Numbered from the stretch's first letter, positions 45,166 through 52,938 are shown. The stretch: DNA of 64,000 nt from Promicromonospora sp. Populi (GCF_041081105.1 NZ_CP163528.1:2170001-2234000); one strand, 5' to 3'. Notes: generated by a model from the letters alone, not told the origin. Made by a program: numbers and translations.

Positions 45166-45696
45166 TGCGCTACCTCGACGGCGTCCGGGGCGGTCTCCGC
45201 GTCCGGGGCGGGCTCCTCGACGAGCGTCTCCAGCCGTAGCAGCGCGATCTGGCGCAGCTGCTCGGCCGTGACCAGGGCTTCGACGGCGGGATCGTTGGTC
45301 AGGCGCTCCGTAAGGTTCGCGAGGATGTCCTCTGCGGTGCGCCCGGCGGCCCGGACCAGGAAGATCCGGCCGAACCTCGCCTCGTACGCGGCGTTGCCCT
45401 CGGCGATCCGGGCGGCAGTCGCCTCGGCCGCGGTGGGCTGCTCGGTGCGGGACAGGCGCGCCTCGGTGCTGTCGCCCGCGGCACGCTCCCCGATCCGCGG
45501 GTGGTGCGCGAGCGCGGTTTCGACGTCGGCGGCGTCCCACTCGGCGGCGGCGCGCATGGCGCGCAGCAGCAGCTGGTCGCGGCGGAGGTAGGGCCTGGCC
45601 GACTATCTCGTCCACCCAGGAACTGATGTCGGCGCACGGCCGGACCGTCTCCGCGGCATCGGCGGCGGGCAGGGCGTTGAACGTCGCGAGGTCCAT
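45162..45696 (-). CDS. uraD: OHCU decarboxylase (apparent frameshift near 45599)
   Basis: Decarboxylates OHCU to (S)-allantoin. The N-terminal 32 residues (ATFNALPAADAAETVRPCADISSWVDEIVG) are in one frame from the ATG at 45696; the rest, RPYLRRDQLLLRAMR, then the catalytic HHPRIGER, is in another to 45162. One surplus C in the GGCC at 45597-45600 explains the break, since removing it gives VGRPYLRRDQ. Corrected length 177 residues fits the family (about 165-180). First gene of the purine run; all neighbours are intact, so the enzyme is probably functional and the break an error. Confidence 0.85.
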
Positions 45697-45709
45697 GGGG
45701 ACAAACCTA

Positions 45710-45746
45710 GTTTCAATCTGCCCACTGCGGTGAGACACGCGTTTCA
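45710..45746 (-). promoter_or_regulatory. Paired TGAAAC sites upstream of uraD
   Basis: On the minus strand TGAAAC occurs at 45746-45741 and 45715-45710, exactly 31 bases apart (three DNA turns), 14-50 bases before the uraD start. The second reads ATTGAAAC, and ATTGAAA also occurs upstream of guaD near 35364-35370. These are candidate operators of the RpiR regulator. Unproven. Confidence 0.4.
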
Positions 45747-45811
45747 GATGGGTAAAACTTTTCCGAGCCGTCAGGCGAGGCGACCGGTCCGCGGCACGTG
45801 GGCGATGTCCG

Positions 45812-45916
45812 CGCGGCCACCTCGAACCGGTGTGGCGGGTTGTCGTCCTCGTAGGCGGGCCAGCCCACGCTGCCCGGGTTGACCAGGAGCGATCCGTCCG
45901 GGAGCCGACAGGTGCC
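45812..45916 (-). pseudogene. Metallophosphoesterase remnant
   Basis: Thirty-five codons read GTCRLPDGSLLVNPGSVGW and then PAYEDDNPPHRFEV. VNPGSVG followed by a Pro/Tyr-rich turn and HRFEV is characteristic of the C-terminal part of YfcE/MJ0936-like calcineurin-type phosphoesterases. Both ends are missing: the N-terminal side is cut exactly where hipA ends (stop at 45918), and the C-terminal side loses similarity near 45812. The metal-binding DxH, GD and GNH(D/E) motifs are absent. Probably debris of a gene disrupted by arrival of hipBA. Confidence 0.7.
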
Positions 45917-45917
45917 T

Positions 45918-47192
45918 CTACGAAGCGGGTTGTCGGGAACGGCGCGCGGCCAGCTCGCCCAGGAGTCGTTCCCCGAGCGCCGCGACATGCCCCTCGTAGT
46001 CATCCAGGTCTTCCAGCGCAGTCTCGATCGCATCAGGAACCAGTGCTGCAAGCTCTGCGACCCGTCCCACGGTGTGATCCACGTCGAGACCGGCAGCGTC
46101 GGCGAACCGGCTCCAGGCATCGCGCCCGATCTCGTCGAGCTCGAACATCCCTCCGACACTCATCGACACAACGCGCCGCCCACCCGTCGGCGGGTCGTAG
46201 GCGAAGCCGGAGGCGACGTCGTAGATCGGCGCCAGGTCCACTGAGTCGCCGTCCAGCAGAACCGCGTAGTTGCGGGCGTGCGCGTCCGGGGCCCCGATCA
46301 CGGTGTTGTAGATCAGCCCGTCGACAAACCGTTCGACGTTGCGGCGAGCACTGCCCGCGGTCTCGGACACCTCCCGCAGCATCCGAATGATGCCGAGCGC
46401 GGACGGGCCGCCTTCGGACTCATACTTCTCGTTGTCGCCGAGCGCCTGGCAGAGGTCTTCTTGATGTAGACGGACCACCTGGTCGCCGTCGACACGGAGA
46501 CGATCGAATCGGCTGACCACGATCGCATCTTGCGACTTGAAGGACGTGTACTCGGTGTGCGCTGCATCGATGCCCACGATGCGCGCCGTACGCATGCTGA
46601 CATGCTCGTCCAGAGCCTGCGCCTTCATCTTGCGGATGCCAGGCTTGATGATGTGCGTCGTTGCCTCGGCACCCTGCGCCACATACCACCGATCATCTTG
46701 TCGACGCAGCGCGAACTTCTGCTGAGTGCCGCCCAACGACCAGTGCTCTCCGGGCATGGTCCACGAGGCACTCTCGTCCGTGTCCATCTCGTCCAACCGG
46801 ATCTCGATGTCACCGGCGCTGCATTCCTGCAGGCTTCCCTCACGACGGATCGTTGCCTCGATCTCGTCCTCCACGCAGAACTGCACGGCACCAGCACAGT
46901 CCTTGCCGACGACCGAGAGCAGGGCAAGCTCATCCCTGGTGTCGATGCGGTACCGGCGGCCGATGGCGTCCAGTGCTGGGTCACTCTCGGGAAGCAGACC
47001 TCGGAGGAACGTCACGACGGGAGCCCCCGCGTGCGACGCGATGCCGGGAGGCAGGGACAAGGACAAGGGTGTGGCGCCCACGCTTCGCGCGTCATCTAGG
47101 TAGGTGAGTCGGAGCACGCCGGCCCTTGTCCGCGTGAGCTCCGCGACGTGCCGACCACCGAGGATGACCGCGAGCTGCTTCACGGCAACCAT
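45918..47192 (-). CDS. hipA: HipA-type toxin kinase
   Basis: About 424 residues. The HipA N-terminal Couple_hipA region is at 5-105 and the kinase at about 150-400. GGTQQKFAL (154-162) is the glycine-rich loop, IIKP (Lys183) the ATP-binding Lys, NTVIGAPDAHARNYAV the catalytic loop (Asp303) and PIYDVAS the Mg-binding Asp325. All catalytic residues are present, so it should be active; E. coli HipA phosphorylates glutamyl-tRNA synthetase. ATG at 47192, one base after the hipB stop. Lower GC and more varied codons than neighbours suggest acquisition by transfer. Confidence 0.92.
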   Translation of the reverse strand: MVAVKQLAVILGGRHVAELTRTRAGVLRLTYLDDARSVGATPLSLSLPPGIASHAGAPVVTFLRGLLPESDPALDAIGRRYRIDTRDELALLSVVGKDCAGAVQFCVEDEIEATIRREGSLQECSAGDIEIRLDEMDTDESASWTMPGEHWSLGGTQQKFALRRQDDRWYVAQGAEATTHIIKPGIRKMKAQALDEHVSMRTARIVGIDAAHTEYTSFKSQDAIVVSRFDRLRVDGDQVVRLHQEDLCQALGDNEKYESEGGPSALGIIRMLREVSETAGSARRNVERFVDGLIYNTVIGAPDAHARNYAVLLDGDSVDLAPIYDVASGFAYDPPTGGRRVVSMSVGGMFELDEIGRDAWSRFADAAGLDVDHTVGRVAELAALVPDAIETALEDLDDYEGHVAALGERLLGELAARRSRQPAS

Positions 47193-47193
47193 C

Positions 47194-47436
47194 TCAGGAG
47201 TCCTCCCGGTCATCACGAACGGCGAGGCTGGCGTCAAGCTCGTCGAGCACCCGCATCAGACGTCCGACCTCGAGCCCTTCGGTACGTCCCTGCTCCAGGT
47301 TGATGATCCACTGGCGGGAAACGTCTGCCGCCTCGGCAAGTTCAGCCTGGGAGAGGCCCCGATCCAGCCGCAGCCTTCTAACAGCCGTGCCCAGTCGCGG
47401 CAGCGATCGTGCGTTGAGCACCTTGTCCGTCGTCAT
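47194..47436 (-). CDS. hipB: HipB-type antitoxin
   Basis: An 80-residue XRE-type DNA-binding antitoxin. The helix-turn-helix reads LRLDRGLSQAELAEAADVSRQ then WIINLEQGR, with a short acidic C-terminus. It should neutralise HipA and repress the operon. I choose the ATG at 47436 because everything upstream is the palindromic operator; the open frame to 47538 has no coding character. First gene of the pair. Confidence 0.9.
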   Translation of the reverse strand: MTTDKVLNARSLPRLGTAVRRLRLDRGLSQAELAEAADVSRQWIINLEQGRTEGLEVGRLMRVLDELDASLAVRDDREDS

Positions 47437-47446
47437 CCATGTCAGC

Positions 47447-47512
47447 GTACCGTGACATTGCGGCGATGTCCACGTATCGTGACATCGCTGCAATGTCACG
47501 GTACGTGGACAT
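47447..47512 (-). promoter_or_regulatory. hipBA operator, large palindrome
   Basis: Bases 47447-47470 and 47481-47504 form 24-base inverted arms with one mismatch. Inside are two repeats of the form GTGACAT-N7-ATGTCAC: an imperfect one at 47452-47473 and an exact one at 47479-47499. A further GTGGACAT lies at 47505-47512. It starts 11 bases upstream of hipB, where HipB autoregulatory sites are expected. Sequence differs from the E. coli operator TATCC-N8-GGATA. Confidence 0.85.
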
Positions 47513-47521
47513 CTCTGCCGG

Positions 47522-48664
47522 TCAGTTCCCGACGCCACCGGCCAGGGCGAGCAGGGCCCGGTCCGCGCCTGCCGGGCCCACGAGGCAGGCGCCCGCCGGC
47601 AGGCCCGACGCCGTCGCGACCGGCACCGACACCGCCGGCAGCCCGCCGATCCCCGCGATGCAGGTCAGCAGCATCGTGGCCGCGCGGGCGGCCTCGGCGT
47701 CCTTGGCGAGCGGGGCGACGGTCGCGGCCGACGGCAGCACCAGCACGCGGTCGGCGAGCTGCTCCCGGATCTGCGCCCTGGCCTGCGCGACGACGATGCG
47801 CGCCGCCTCGGCGTCGGCCGGGCCGATCGAGCGGGCCCGCTCGAACCGCGCGCGGACCGCGGGCCCGAGCGTGTCCATCCGGTCGGCGAGCCACGCGCCG
47901 TGCGCCGCCCAGGCCTCGGCGGCCTGCACGGTCTGGAAGGCGGCGAGCCAGGTAGGCTCGGGAGCCCAGTCGAGCGGCTCGGCTCCGGCATCCTGGGCAA
48001 GCTGGTCGACGACGTCGCGCACCTCGGGCGCCGCCAGCTCGAGCAGGGCGGCGCTCACGACGAGGCCGCGACCCGTGCCCGTGCCCGCCGTGTCCGCGGG
48101 CAGCAGCACCTCGCCGACCCGGGCCAGCGTCCCGGCGTCGGGGGCAAGCCAGCCGACCGTGTCGAACGACGGTGCGAGCGGCAGCAGCCCGCCGGCCGGT
48201 ACGGCGCCGTGCGTCGGGCGGATCCCCCACAGCCCCTGGTACGCGGCGGGAACACGCACGGACCCGCCGGTGTCGGTCCCGAGCGCGATGCTCGCCTCGC
48301 CGGCCGCCACCGCCGACGTCGGGCCCGACGTCGAACCGCCGCTGATCCGCCCGGGCGCCCGCGGGTTGGGCGGCGTGCCGTAGTGGGCGTTCGCGCCCGT
48401 GAGCGAGTACGCGAACTCCTCGGTCTGCGCGATGCCCGCGAGCGCCGCCCCGGCCTCCAGCAGCCGTGCGACGGCGTCGGCGTGCGTGCTCTCGACGGGG
48501 GCCGCCGCGAGCCAGGCCGGGTTCCCGGCGCCGATTCGCTGCCCGGCGATCGCGAACAGGTCCTTGACCGCGACGGTCTCGCCGTCGAGCACGCCGGAAC
48601 CGGTCGGGGGTGTCAGCGGGCCAGGTTCGGGCCGGACACGCCACACGCTGGGGTCGGAAGCCAT
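47522..48664 (-). CDS. Amidase-signature family hydrolase
   Basis: A 380-residue amidase. Catalytic triad: Lys in GETVAVKDLFAIAG (about residue 35), cis-Ser in ISGGSTSGPTSA and nucleophile Ser in GTDTGGSVRVPAAYQGLWG. It is shorter than most family members (450-500) and resembles the core of allophanate or small-amide hydrolases. Start ATG at 48664 is chosen because upstream codons overlap an inverted repeat. The neighbour is an acetamidase/formamidase, so both may recover ammonia from small amides. Substrate unknown. Confidence 0.85.
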   Translation of the reverse strand: MASDPSVWRVRPEPGPLTPPTGSGVLDGETVAVKDLFAIAGQRIGAGNPAWLAAAPVESTHADAVARLLEAGAALAGIAQTEEFAYSLTGANAHYGTPPNPRAPGRISGGSTSGPTSAVAAGEASIALGTDTGGSVRVPAAYQGLWGIRPTHGAVPAGGLLPLAPSFDTVGWLAPDAGTLARVGEVLLPADTAGTGTGRGLVVSAALLELAAPEVRDVVDQLAQDAGAEPLDWAPEPTWLAAFQTVQAAEAWAAHGAWLADRMDTLGPAVRARFERARSIGPADAEAARIVVAQARAQIREQLADRVLVLPSAATVAPLAKDAEAARAATMLLTCIAGIGGLPAVSVPVATASGLPAGACLVGPAGADRALLALAGGVGN

Positions 48665-48744
48665 GCGCACATGCTGCCAGGCCTGGAAGTCGCCGAGATC
48701 TGGATCCAATGCAATACCGAGCCGCCATGAGACAGAACCAGTGC

Positions 48745-48824
48745 GGAGGTCCGCTTCCAGCAAGGCCTGACGCATGCTTCGGAACCAAGAAACATGCCGG
48801 ATCGCATTCTGGAAGCGGACCTCC
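48745..48824. repeat. 80-base element with 16-base terminal inverted repeats
   Basis: GGAGGTCCGCTTCCAG at 48745-48760 is perfectly inverted at 48809-48824, with 48 bases between. The inner part has a weaker inverted match (GCATG...CATGC). It occupies most of the 176-base gap between the acetamidase and amidase genes. It could be a terminator, an operator pair or a small mobile remnant; no target duplication is clear. Confidence 0.6.
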
Positions 48825-48840
48825 ACCAGGCGGCCGGGTC

Positions 48841-49980
48841 CTACCTCGGCGCGAAGTCCGCCTTGCGGATCCGCGCGTGCACACCCTTGACGACGTCCAC
48901 GACCTGCGAGATGTCGAAGTCCGTCGCGGCCGACAGGTAGGCGTAGGCGTGCGCCGGCGACATCCCGTAGCGCACCCCCAGCAGCGCGATCGCCGCGCGC
49001 ACGCAGTTCTGCACCGCGACGTCGAGGTCCCGGTCCAGCCCGGTCGGGACCAGGAACTCCGCGGTCTCCGCGAGCGGACCGGCCAGCTCTCCGAACGTCG
49101 CGACGGCGTCGGACGCCGGGATCAGGTCGAAGCCCAGCCGCACCCGCAGCGAGGCCTCGAAGGCGGTGAGCGCCACCTCGCCGTCGCCCTGCGCGAAGTG
49201 CGGGTCGCCCACGTAGGCCAGCGCCCCCGCGACCTGGACGGGCAGGTAGAGCGTGGAGCCGGCGCCCAGGAGGTTGATGTCGATGTTGCCGCCGAACGGC
49301 CCGGGCGGCACCGAGTGGGGCCGCTCGTCCCCGGCGGCGGCGACGCCCATGATGCCGAGGAACGGGCGCAGGTCGAACCCCACCCGGCGCGCGGCGCCCT
49401 CGGCCAGCGGGATCGAGCCGCGCCCCGCGCCGTCGGCCCAGGACTCAACTTCCGCGAACACGCTGACGATGTCCGCGCCCCCGGCCGGGTACTCGCCGGG
49501 CAGCGAGCCCCGGCCGTGCCGGTTGGAGATCACGCCGTACGGCACCCGGGGCTCGGTCGACAGCACGCGGATCGCCAGGAGGTCGCCCGGCCGAGCGCCG
49601 CGCACTTCGATGGGCCCGGTGACGACGTGGCCGCCGTGCGCGCCCGGGACGTCCAGCAACCCTGGCGCGCGCACACCCAGGCGGGACGCGCGCGCACCGG
49701 ACCGGGCCGCCGCGGTGAGCTCTACGGCGTCGGCCAGGACGGCATCCTGGCCGACGCCGCGCTCCGCGAAGTACGCGTGCGGGTCACCGCCCTGATCCTC
49801 AAGGATGCCCTCGTGGGACAGGGTGTCGACCACCACCTCCTGCCCCGGGTCCACCGCCAGCACCGCGTGGTCGGCGGCGCAGGGCAGGCGGCCCCAGTAG
49901 GCGGTCTCGACGGAGGTGGGCAGGTAGGCAGCCCCGCCGGGGACGTTGGCGCCGGGCTGGAGGATCGTCTGCTGGTGCAC
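48841..49980 (-). CDS. Acetamidase/formamidase family protein
   Basis: About 379 residues of the FmdA/AmdA family. Seen: VHQQTILQPGANVPGG at the N-terminus, VTGPIEVRGARPGDLLAI, PFGGNIDINLLGAGSTLYLPV and VGDPHFAQGDGEVALTAFE; the last two are the strongest family blocks, with metal-binding His and Glu. Hydrolyses short amides such as formamide to acid and ammonia. The GTG at 49980 is my choice; a GTG at 50088 is also in frame but adds low-complexity residues. In the same orientation as the amidase downstream, with an inverted repeat between. Confidence 0.85.
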   Translation of the reverse strand: MHQQTILQPGANVPGGAAYLPTSVETAYWGRLPCAADHAVLAVDPGQEVVVDTLSHEGILEDQGGDPHAYFAERGVGQDAVLADAVELTAAARSGARASRLGVRAPGLLDVPGAHGGHVVTGPIEVRGARPGDLLAIRVLSTEPRVPYGVISNRHGRGSLPGEYPAGGADIVSVFAEVESWADGAGRGSIPLAEGAARRVGFDLRPFLGIMGVAAAGDERPHSVPPGPFGGNIDINLLGAGSTLYLPVQVAGALAYVGDPHFAQGDGEVALTAFEASLRVRLGFDLIPASDAVATFGELAGPLAETAEFLVPTGLDRDLDVAVQNCVRAAIALLGVRYGMSPAHAYAYLSAATDFDISQVVDVVKGVHARIRKADFAPR

Positions 49981-50201
49981 GGGCCGAGAGTACACAGCCG
50001 GCCGATGGGCTAGCCCGGCAGCAGCGCCCGCGGCGGCACGACGGCGACCGCCCACGACGTCGTCGGACAGGACGATCGGGCCGTGCACCTAGGCCTCGAC
50101 GTGGCCGTCCAGGAGGTCGTGAGCGCGGGCCGCGGTGTCGGCGTCGGCCATCGATGGTGACCGGCCAGTCCATGCCCGGAGGCTACCTGGCGGCCCGCAC
50201 G

Positions 50202-50238
50202 CAGACGCTCGGGCCACGGAAAGTGGCCCGAGCGTCTG
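50202..50238 (-). terminator. Hairpin terminator after the LAXTG surface-protein gene
   Basis: Bases 50202-50217 and 50223-50238 are perfect 16-base inverted arms with a 5-base loop, 15 bases beyond the minus-strand stop at 50253. The following 49981-50201 stretch holds no convincing gene. Confidence 0.9.
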
Positions 50239-50252
50239 ACGTCAGGGGCAGC

Positions 50253-51212
50253 TCAGTCCTGGACCTCGAGCATCCGGCGGCGCATCCGGACCATCGCCGC
50301 TCCCGCGGCCGTCAGGCCGAGGGCGGCGATCGCGACCATGCCGGCCTGGCCGCCGGTCTGCGCCAGCGCCTCGGGCGCCGTTGCCTCTCCGATGGCCTGG
50401 ATGGGCGTGATCGGGACGAGCCCGGTGCCGGGAATCAGGCCGAAGCCGCCCTCCAGGCCGCCCCCGGGGTTGCCCACCGGGATCGTGCCGGAGCCGTCGT
50501 CCCCTGGCCCGGGGGTCCCCGGGTCCCCAGGGTTGCCCGGGTTCCCGGGGTCACCCGGGCCGCCGGACCCGGGGCTCTCGAGGAGGTCGTCGACGATGCC
50601 GTCCTCGCCCGTGACCGTCCCGATCGTGCCCGGGACGTCGCCGTTGCCCAGGTTCTCGCCCACGGAACCCACGTCGTCGATGAGCTCGCCGACCAGGTTG
50701 TCGGTGAGGCCCCGCGTGGGCGCGTCGGCGCCCAGCACGTCGTCGACCGCGCCGTCCTCGCCGGCGACCGCGTTGACCGCACCGGAGAGGCCGCTGACCA
50801 CGTCTTCCACGGGGCCGCCCTCGTTGGCCCGCGTCTCGGGGGCGTCCTCGACGGCCGGCGCCGAGGCGCTGCCCGTCACGCCGCTGACCACGTCGTCGAC
50901 GGCGCCGTCCTTGCCCGCCACGGAGTCGACAACCCCGGTGACGCCCTTGACGGTGTCGTCCAGGGCGCCGTCCTCCTTGGTGACCTGCCCGACGGTCTCC
51001 GTCACCTGCTTCAGCGTGCTGTCGACCGCGCCGCCCTTGCCGACCACCGCGTCGACAGTGCCCGTGAGAACGTCCCCCAGGCCGCCGGTCGACTGCTCGA
51101 CCTTCGCCGTGGTGTTCTCCCCAGCCGCCATCGCGGACGTCGAGCCGGCGACGATCAGACCGCCCGCGACCAGCACGGACGGGAGCGCACGGCTCACGAA
51201 CTTCCTCTTCAT
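50253..51212 (-). CDS. LAXTG cell-wall-anchored repeat protein
   Basis: About 319 residues. Signal peptide with ALPSVLVAGGLIVAGSTSAMA, then about eight imperfect units built on VAGKDGAVDDVVSGVTG (residues about 40-225), then a collagen-like GDPGNPGNPGDPGTPGPG stretch, then LAQTGG, a membrane helix and an RMRRR tail. LAXTG is the motif linked with class E sortases of high-GC Gram-positives, so the mature protein should be joined to peptidoglycan. Start ATG at 51212 has AGGGGG 6 bases upstream. It is divergent from a Ser/Thr kinase gene. Function of the repeats is unknown. Confidence 0.85.
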   Translation of the reverse strand: MKRKFVSRALPSVLVAGGLIVAGSTSAMAAGENTTAKVEQSTGGLGDVLTGTVDAVVGKGGAVDSTLKQVTETVGQVTKEDGALDDTVKGVTGVVDSVAGKDGAVDDVVSGVTGSASAPAVEDAPETRANEGGPVEDVVSGLSGAVNAVAGEDGAVDDVLGADAPTRGLTDNLVGELIDDVGSVGENLGNGDVPGTIGTVTGEDGIVDDLLESPGSGGPGDPGNPGNPGDPGTPGPGDDGSGTIPVGNPGGGLEGGFGLIPGTGLVPITPIQAIGEATAPEALAQTGGQAGMVAIAALGLTAAGAAMVRMRRRMLEVQD

Positions 51213-51321
51213 GTGTCCCCCTGTATCTGGTGATCCTGCATACCCGGCGTCTGGGGAGCAGACGCGAATCACCCTGACGGAAATATCGGGTGAATTCAAG
51301 GAAATCCGGTATGTTTCCACC

Positions 51322-52935
51322 ATGATCGTGCCAGGCTCAGGGGAAGCCCCGCAGATCCATCCGCTCGAGCCGAACGACCCGCAGGAGCTGGGCGGTTACC
51401 CGCTGCTCGGCCGGATCGGATCCGGCGGGATGGGTGCGGTCTACCTCGCAGAAACCCGTACCGGCCGGAAGCTGGCCCTCAAGGCCATCCTGAAGGAGCA
51501 CGTCCAGGACCCGGAGTTTCGCGATCGCTTCCGCCGGGAGGTCGCCGCGGCCATGAAGGTGCGCGGCCGGTTCCTCGCCACCGTGATCGACGCCGATCCG
51601 GACGGGGCGCAGCCGTGGCTGGCCGTCGAGTACGTAGCGGGTCCCGGCCTGTCCGCCGTCGTACGTGCGCGAGGCCCGCTGCCCGAAGCCGAGGTGCGCA
51701 GCGTGCTGGCCGGCGTGGCGGAGGCCCTGCGGGCCGTGCACCAGGTCGGCATCGTGCACCGCGACCTCAAACCGTCCAACATCCTGCTCGGCCAGGACGG
51801 TCCGTTTGTCATCGACTTCGGCATCGCCCAGGTGTCCGACACGACGTCGCTGACCCGCACGGGCCTGAAGGTCGGCACGCCCGCCTTCATGGCCCCCGAG
51901 CAGGTCCGCGGCAGCCTCGCGACGCCCGCGGCCGACGTCTGGGCGCTGGGCGCCGTAGCCCTCTACGCCGCGACCGGCCAGCGCGCGTTCGGCGAGGGTG
52001 ACACCACCGTCGTCTACTACCGCGTGGTCCACGAGGAACCGGACCTGACCGGGTGCCCCGAGTGGCTGCTCCCGCTGGTGCGCGCCTGCCTGGCCAAGGA
52101 TCCTGCAGACCGGCCGGACCTGCAGGAGGTCCTCGACTTCCTGAACGAGGTCCCGGCCGGCCTGCGGACGGCGACCACAAAGATCGTCCCGGGACCTGGC
52201 ATCCCAGACATCGACCCCCTCGACTACGAGGACGACGCGACGGCGCTGCGCAACGACGAGACGGTGCTCAAGGCGACGACGGCCCCGACAACCCCGGAAC
52301 CCGGTCCGGAGCAGGCCGCGCCGAGCCGACGCCGGCTGTCCCGCCCGGTCGTCTGGCTCCTCGCGGCCGCCGGAGTGCTGATCGTCGGCGGTGCCGCAAC
52401 CGCCGTCGTGCTGGGTATGCGCGGCGGCTCGGCCGAAGCCGGGCCCTCTTCGGCGCCGTCCGGTGTGGGCGAGCCGACGGCGTCGCCGTCGGCCTCCGTG
52501 TCTGCGGATCCCCCGCCCGTCGTCGACGAGTGCCTGCTGGGCCGCTGGGAGCAGCGGGACCTGGCCACGCAGCTGCAGGCGGGCGACGAGACCGTCGAGA
52601 CCACGGGCTGGAACGGGCGGATGCTTGAGTACCGCGCCGACGGCACCCAGCTCGTCACCTTCGACGACGCCGAACCGCTGCGCGCTACGACCTCGGCCGG
52701 CGAGTACATCGAGACCTGGACCGGCACGGCGACCTACACCGTCTCGACGGACGCCGGCATCCTCACGTTCGAGGACGTCGACTTCGGCCGGACGGAGGTC
52801 ACCCGGGAGCTCGGCGACGAGCGCCGGACGTTCGAACCGCAGGGCCTGTCCCAGCCGCTGGAGTACACCTGCGACGAGACGACGCACACGCAGTGGGCCG
52901 ACAACTTCGAGGCCACGTTCACCCGCGTCGACTGA
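51322..52935 (+). CDS. Membrane Ser/Thr protein kinase
   Basis: A 537-residue Hanks-type kinase. Glycine loop RIGSGGMGAVYLAE, ATP Lys54, catalytic HRDLKPSN (Asp148), DFG Asp165 and GTPAFMAPEQ. One membrane helix near 345-367, then a Pro/Ser stalk and an extracellular domain of about 140 residues with WEQRD, a beta-rich lipocalin-like pattern and two Cys. No PASTA repeats. The start is the ATG at 51322; TATGTT at 51310-51315 is a good -10 element placing transcription start at or next to the ATG, so the message is probably leaderless. Strongly similar kinase domain to 8665-10485. Confidence 0.92.
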   Translation: MIVPGSGEAPQIHPLEPNDPQELGGYPLLGRIGSGGMGAVYLAETRTGRKLALKAILKEHVQDPEFRDRFRREVAAAMKVRGRFLATVIDADPDGAQPWLAVEYVAGPGLSAVVRARGPLPEAEVRSVLAGVAEALRAVHQVGIVHRDLKPSNILLGQDGPFVIDFGIAQVSDTTSLTRTGLKVGTPAFMAPEQVRGSLATPAADVWALGAVALYAATGQRAFGEGDTTVVYYRVVHEEPDLTGCPEWLLPLVRACLAKDPADRPDLQEVLDFLNEVPAGLRTATTKIVPGPGIPDIDPLDYEDDATALRNDETVLKATTAPTTPEPGPEQAAPSRRRLSRPVVWLLAAAGVLIVGGAATAVVLGMRGGSAEAGPSSAPSGVGEPTASPSASVSADPPPVVDECLLGRWEQRDLATQLQAGDETVETTGWNGRMLEYRADGTQLVTFDDAEPLRATTSAGEYIETWTGTATYTVSTDAGILTFEDVDFGRTEVTRELGDERRTFEPQGLSQPLEYTCDETTHTQWADNFEATFTRVD

Positions 52936-52938
52936 CCA

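Noticed and set aside
45713..46159. 148-codon minus-strand open frame as a complete gene
   Set aside because: Only 35 codons match a known family; the rest overlaps hipA in another frame or lacks similarity, so it is treated as a remnant.
50089..50151. 20-codon open frame MADADTAARAHDLLDGHVEA
   Set aside because: It has no ribosome site or recognisable partner; it could be a fragment but cannot be supported.
50338..51321. Upstream extension of the second kinase frame
   Set aside because: It is an antisense reading of the LAXTG repeat gene, low in complexity and without motifs; the kinase begins at 51322.
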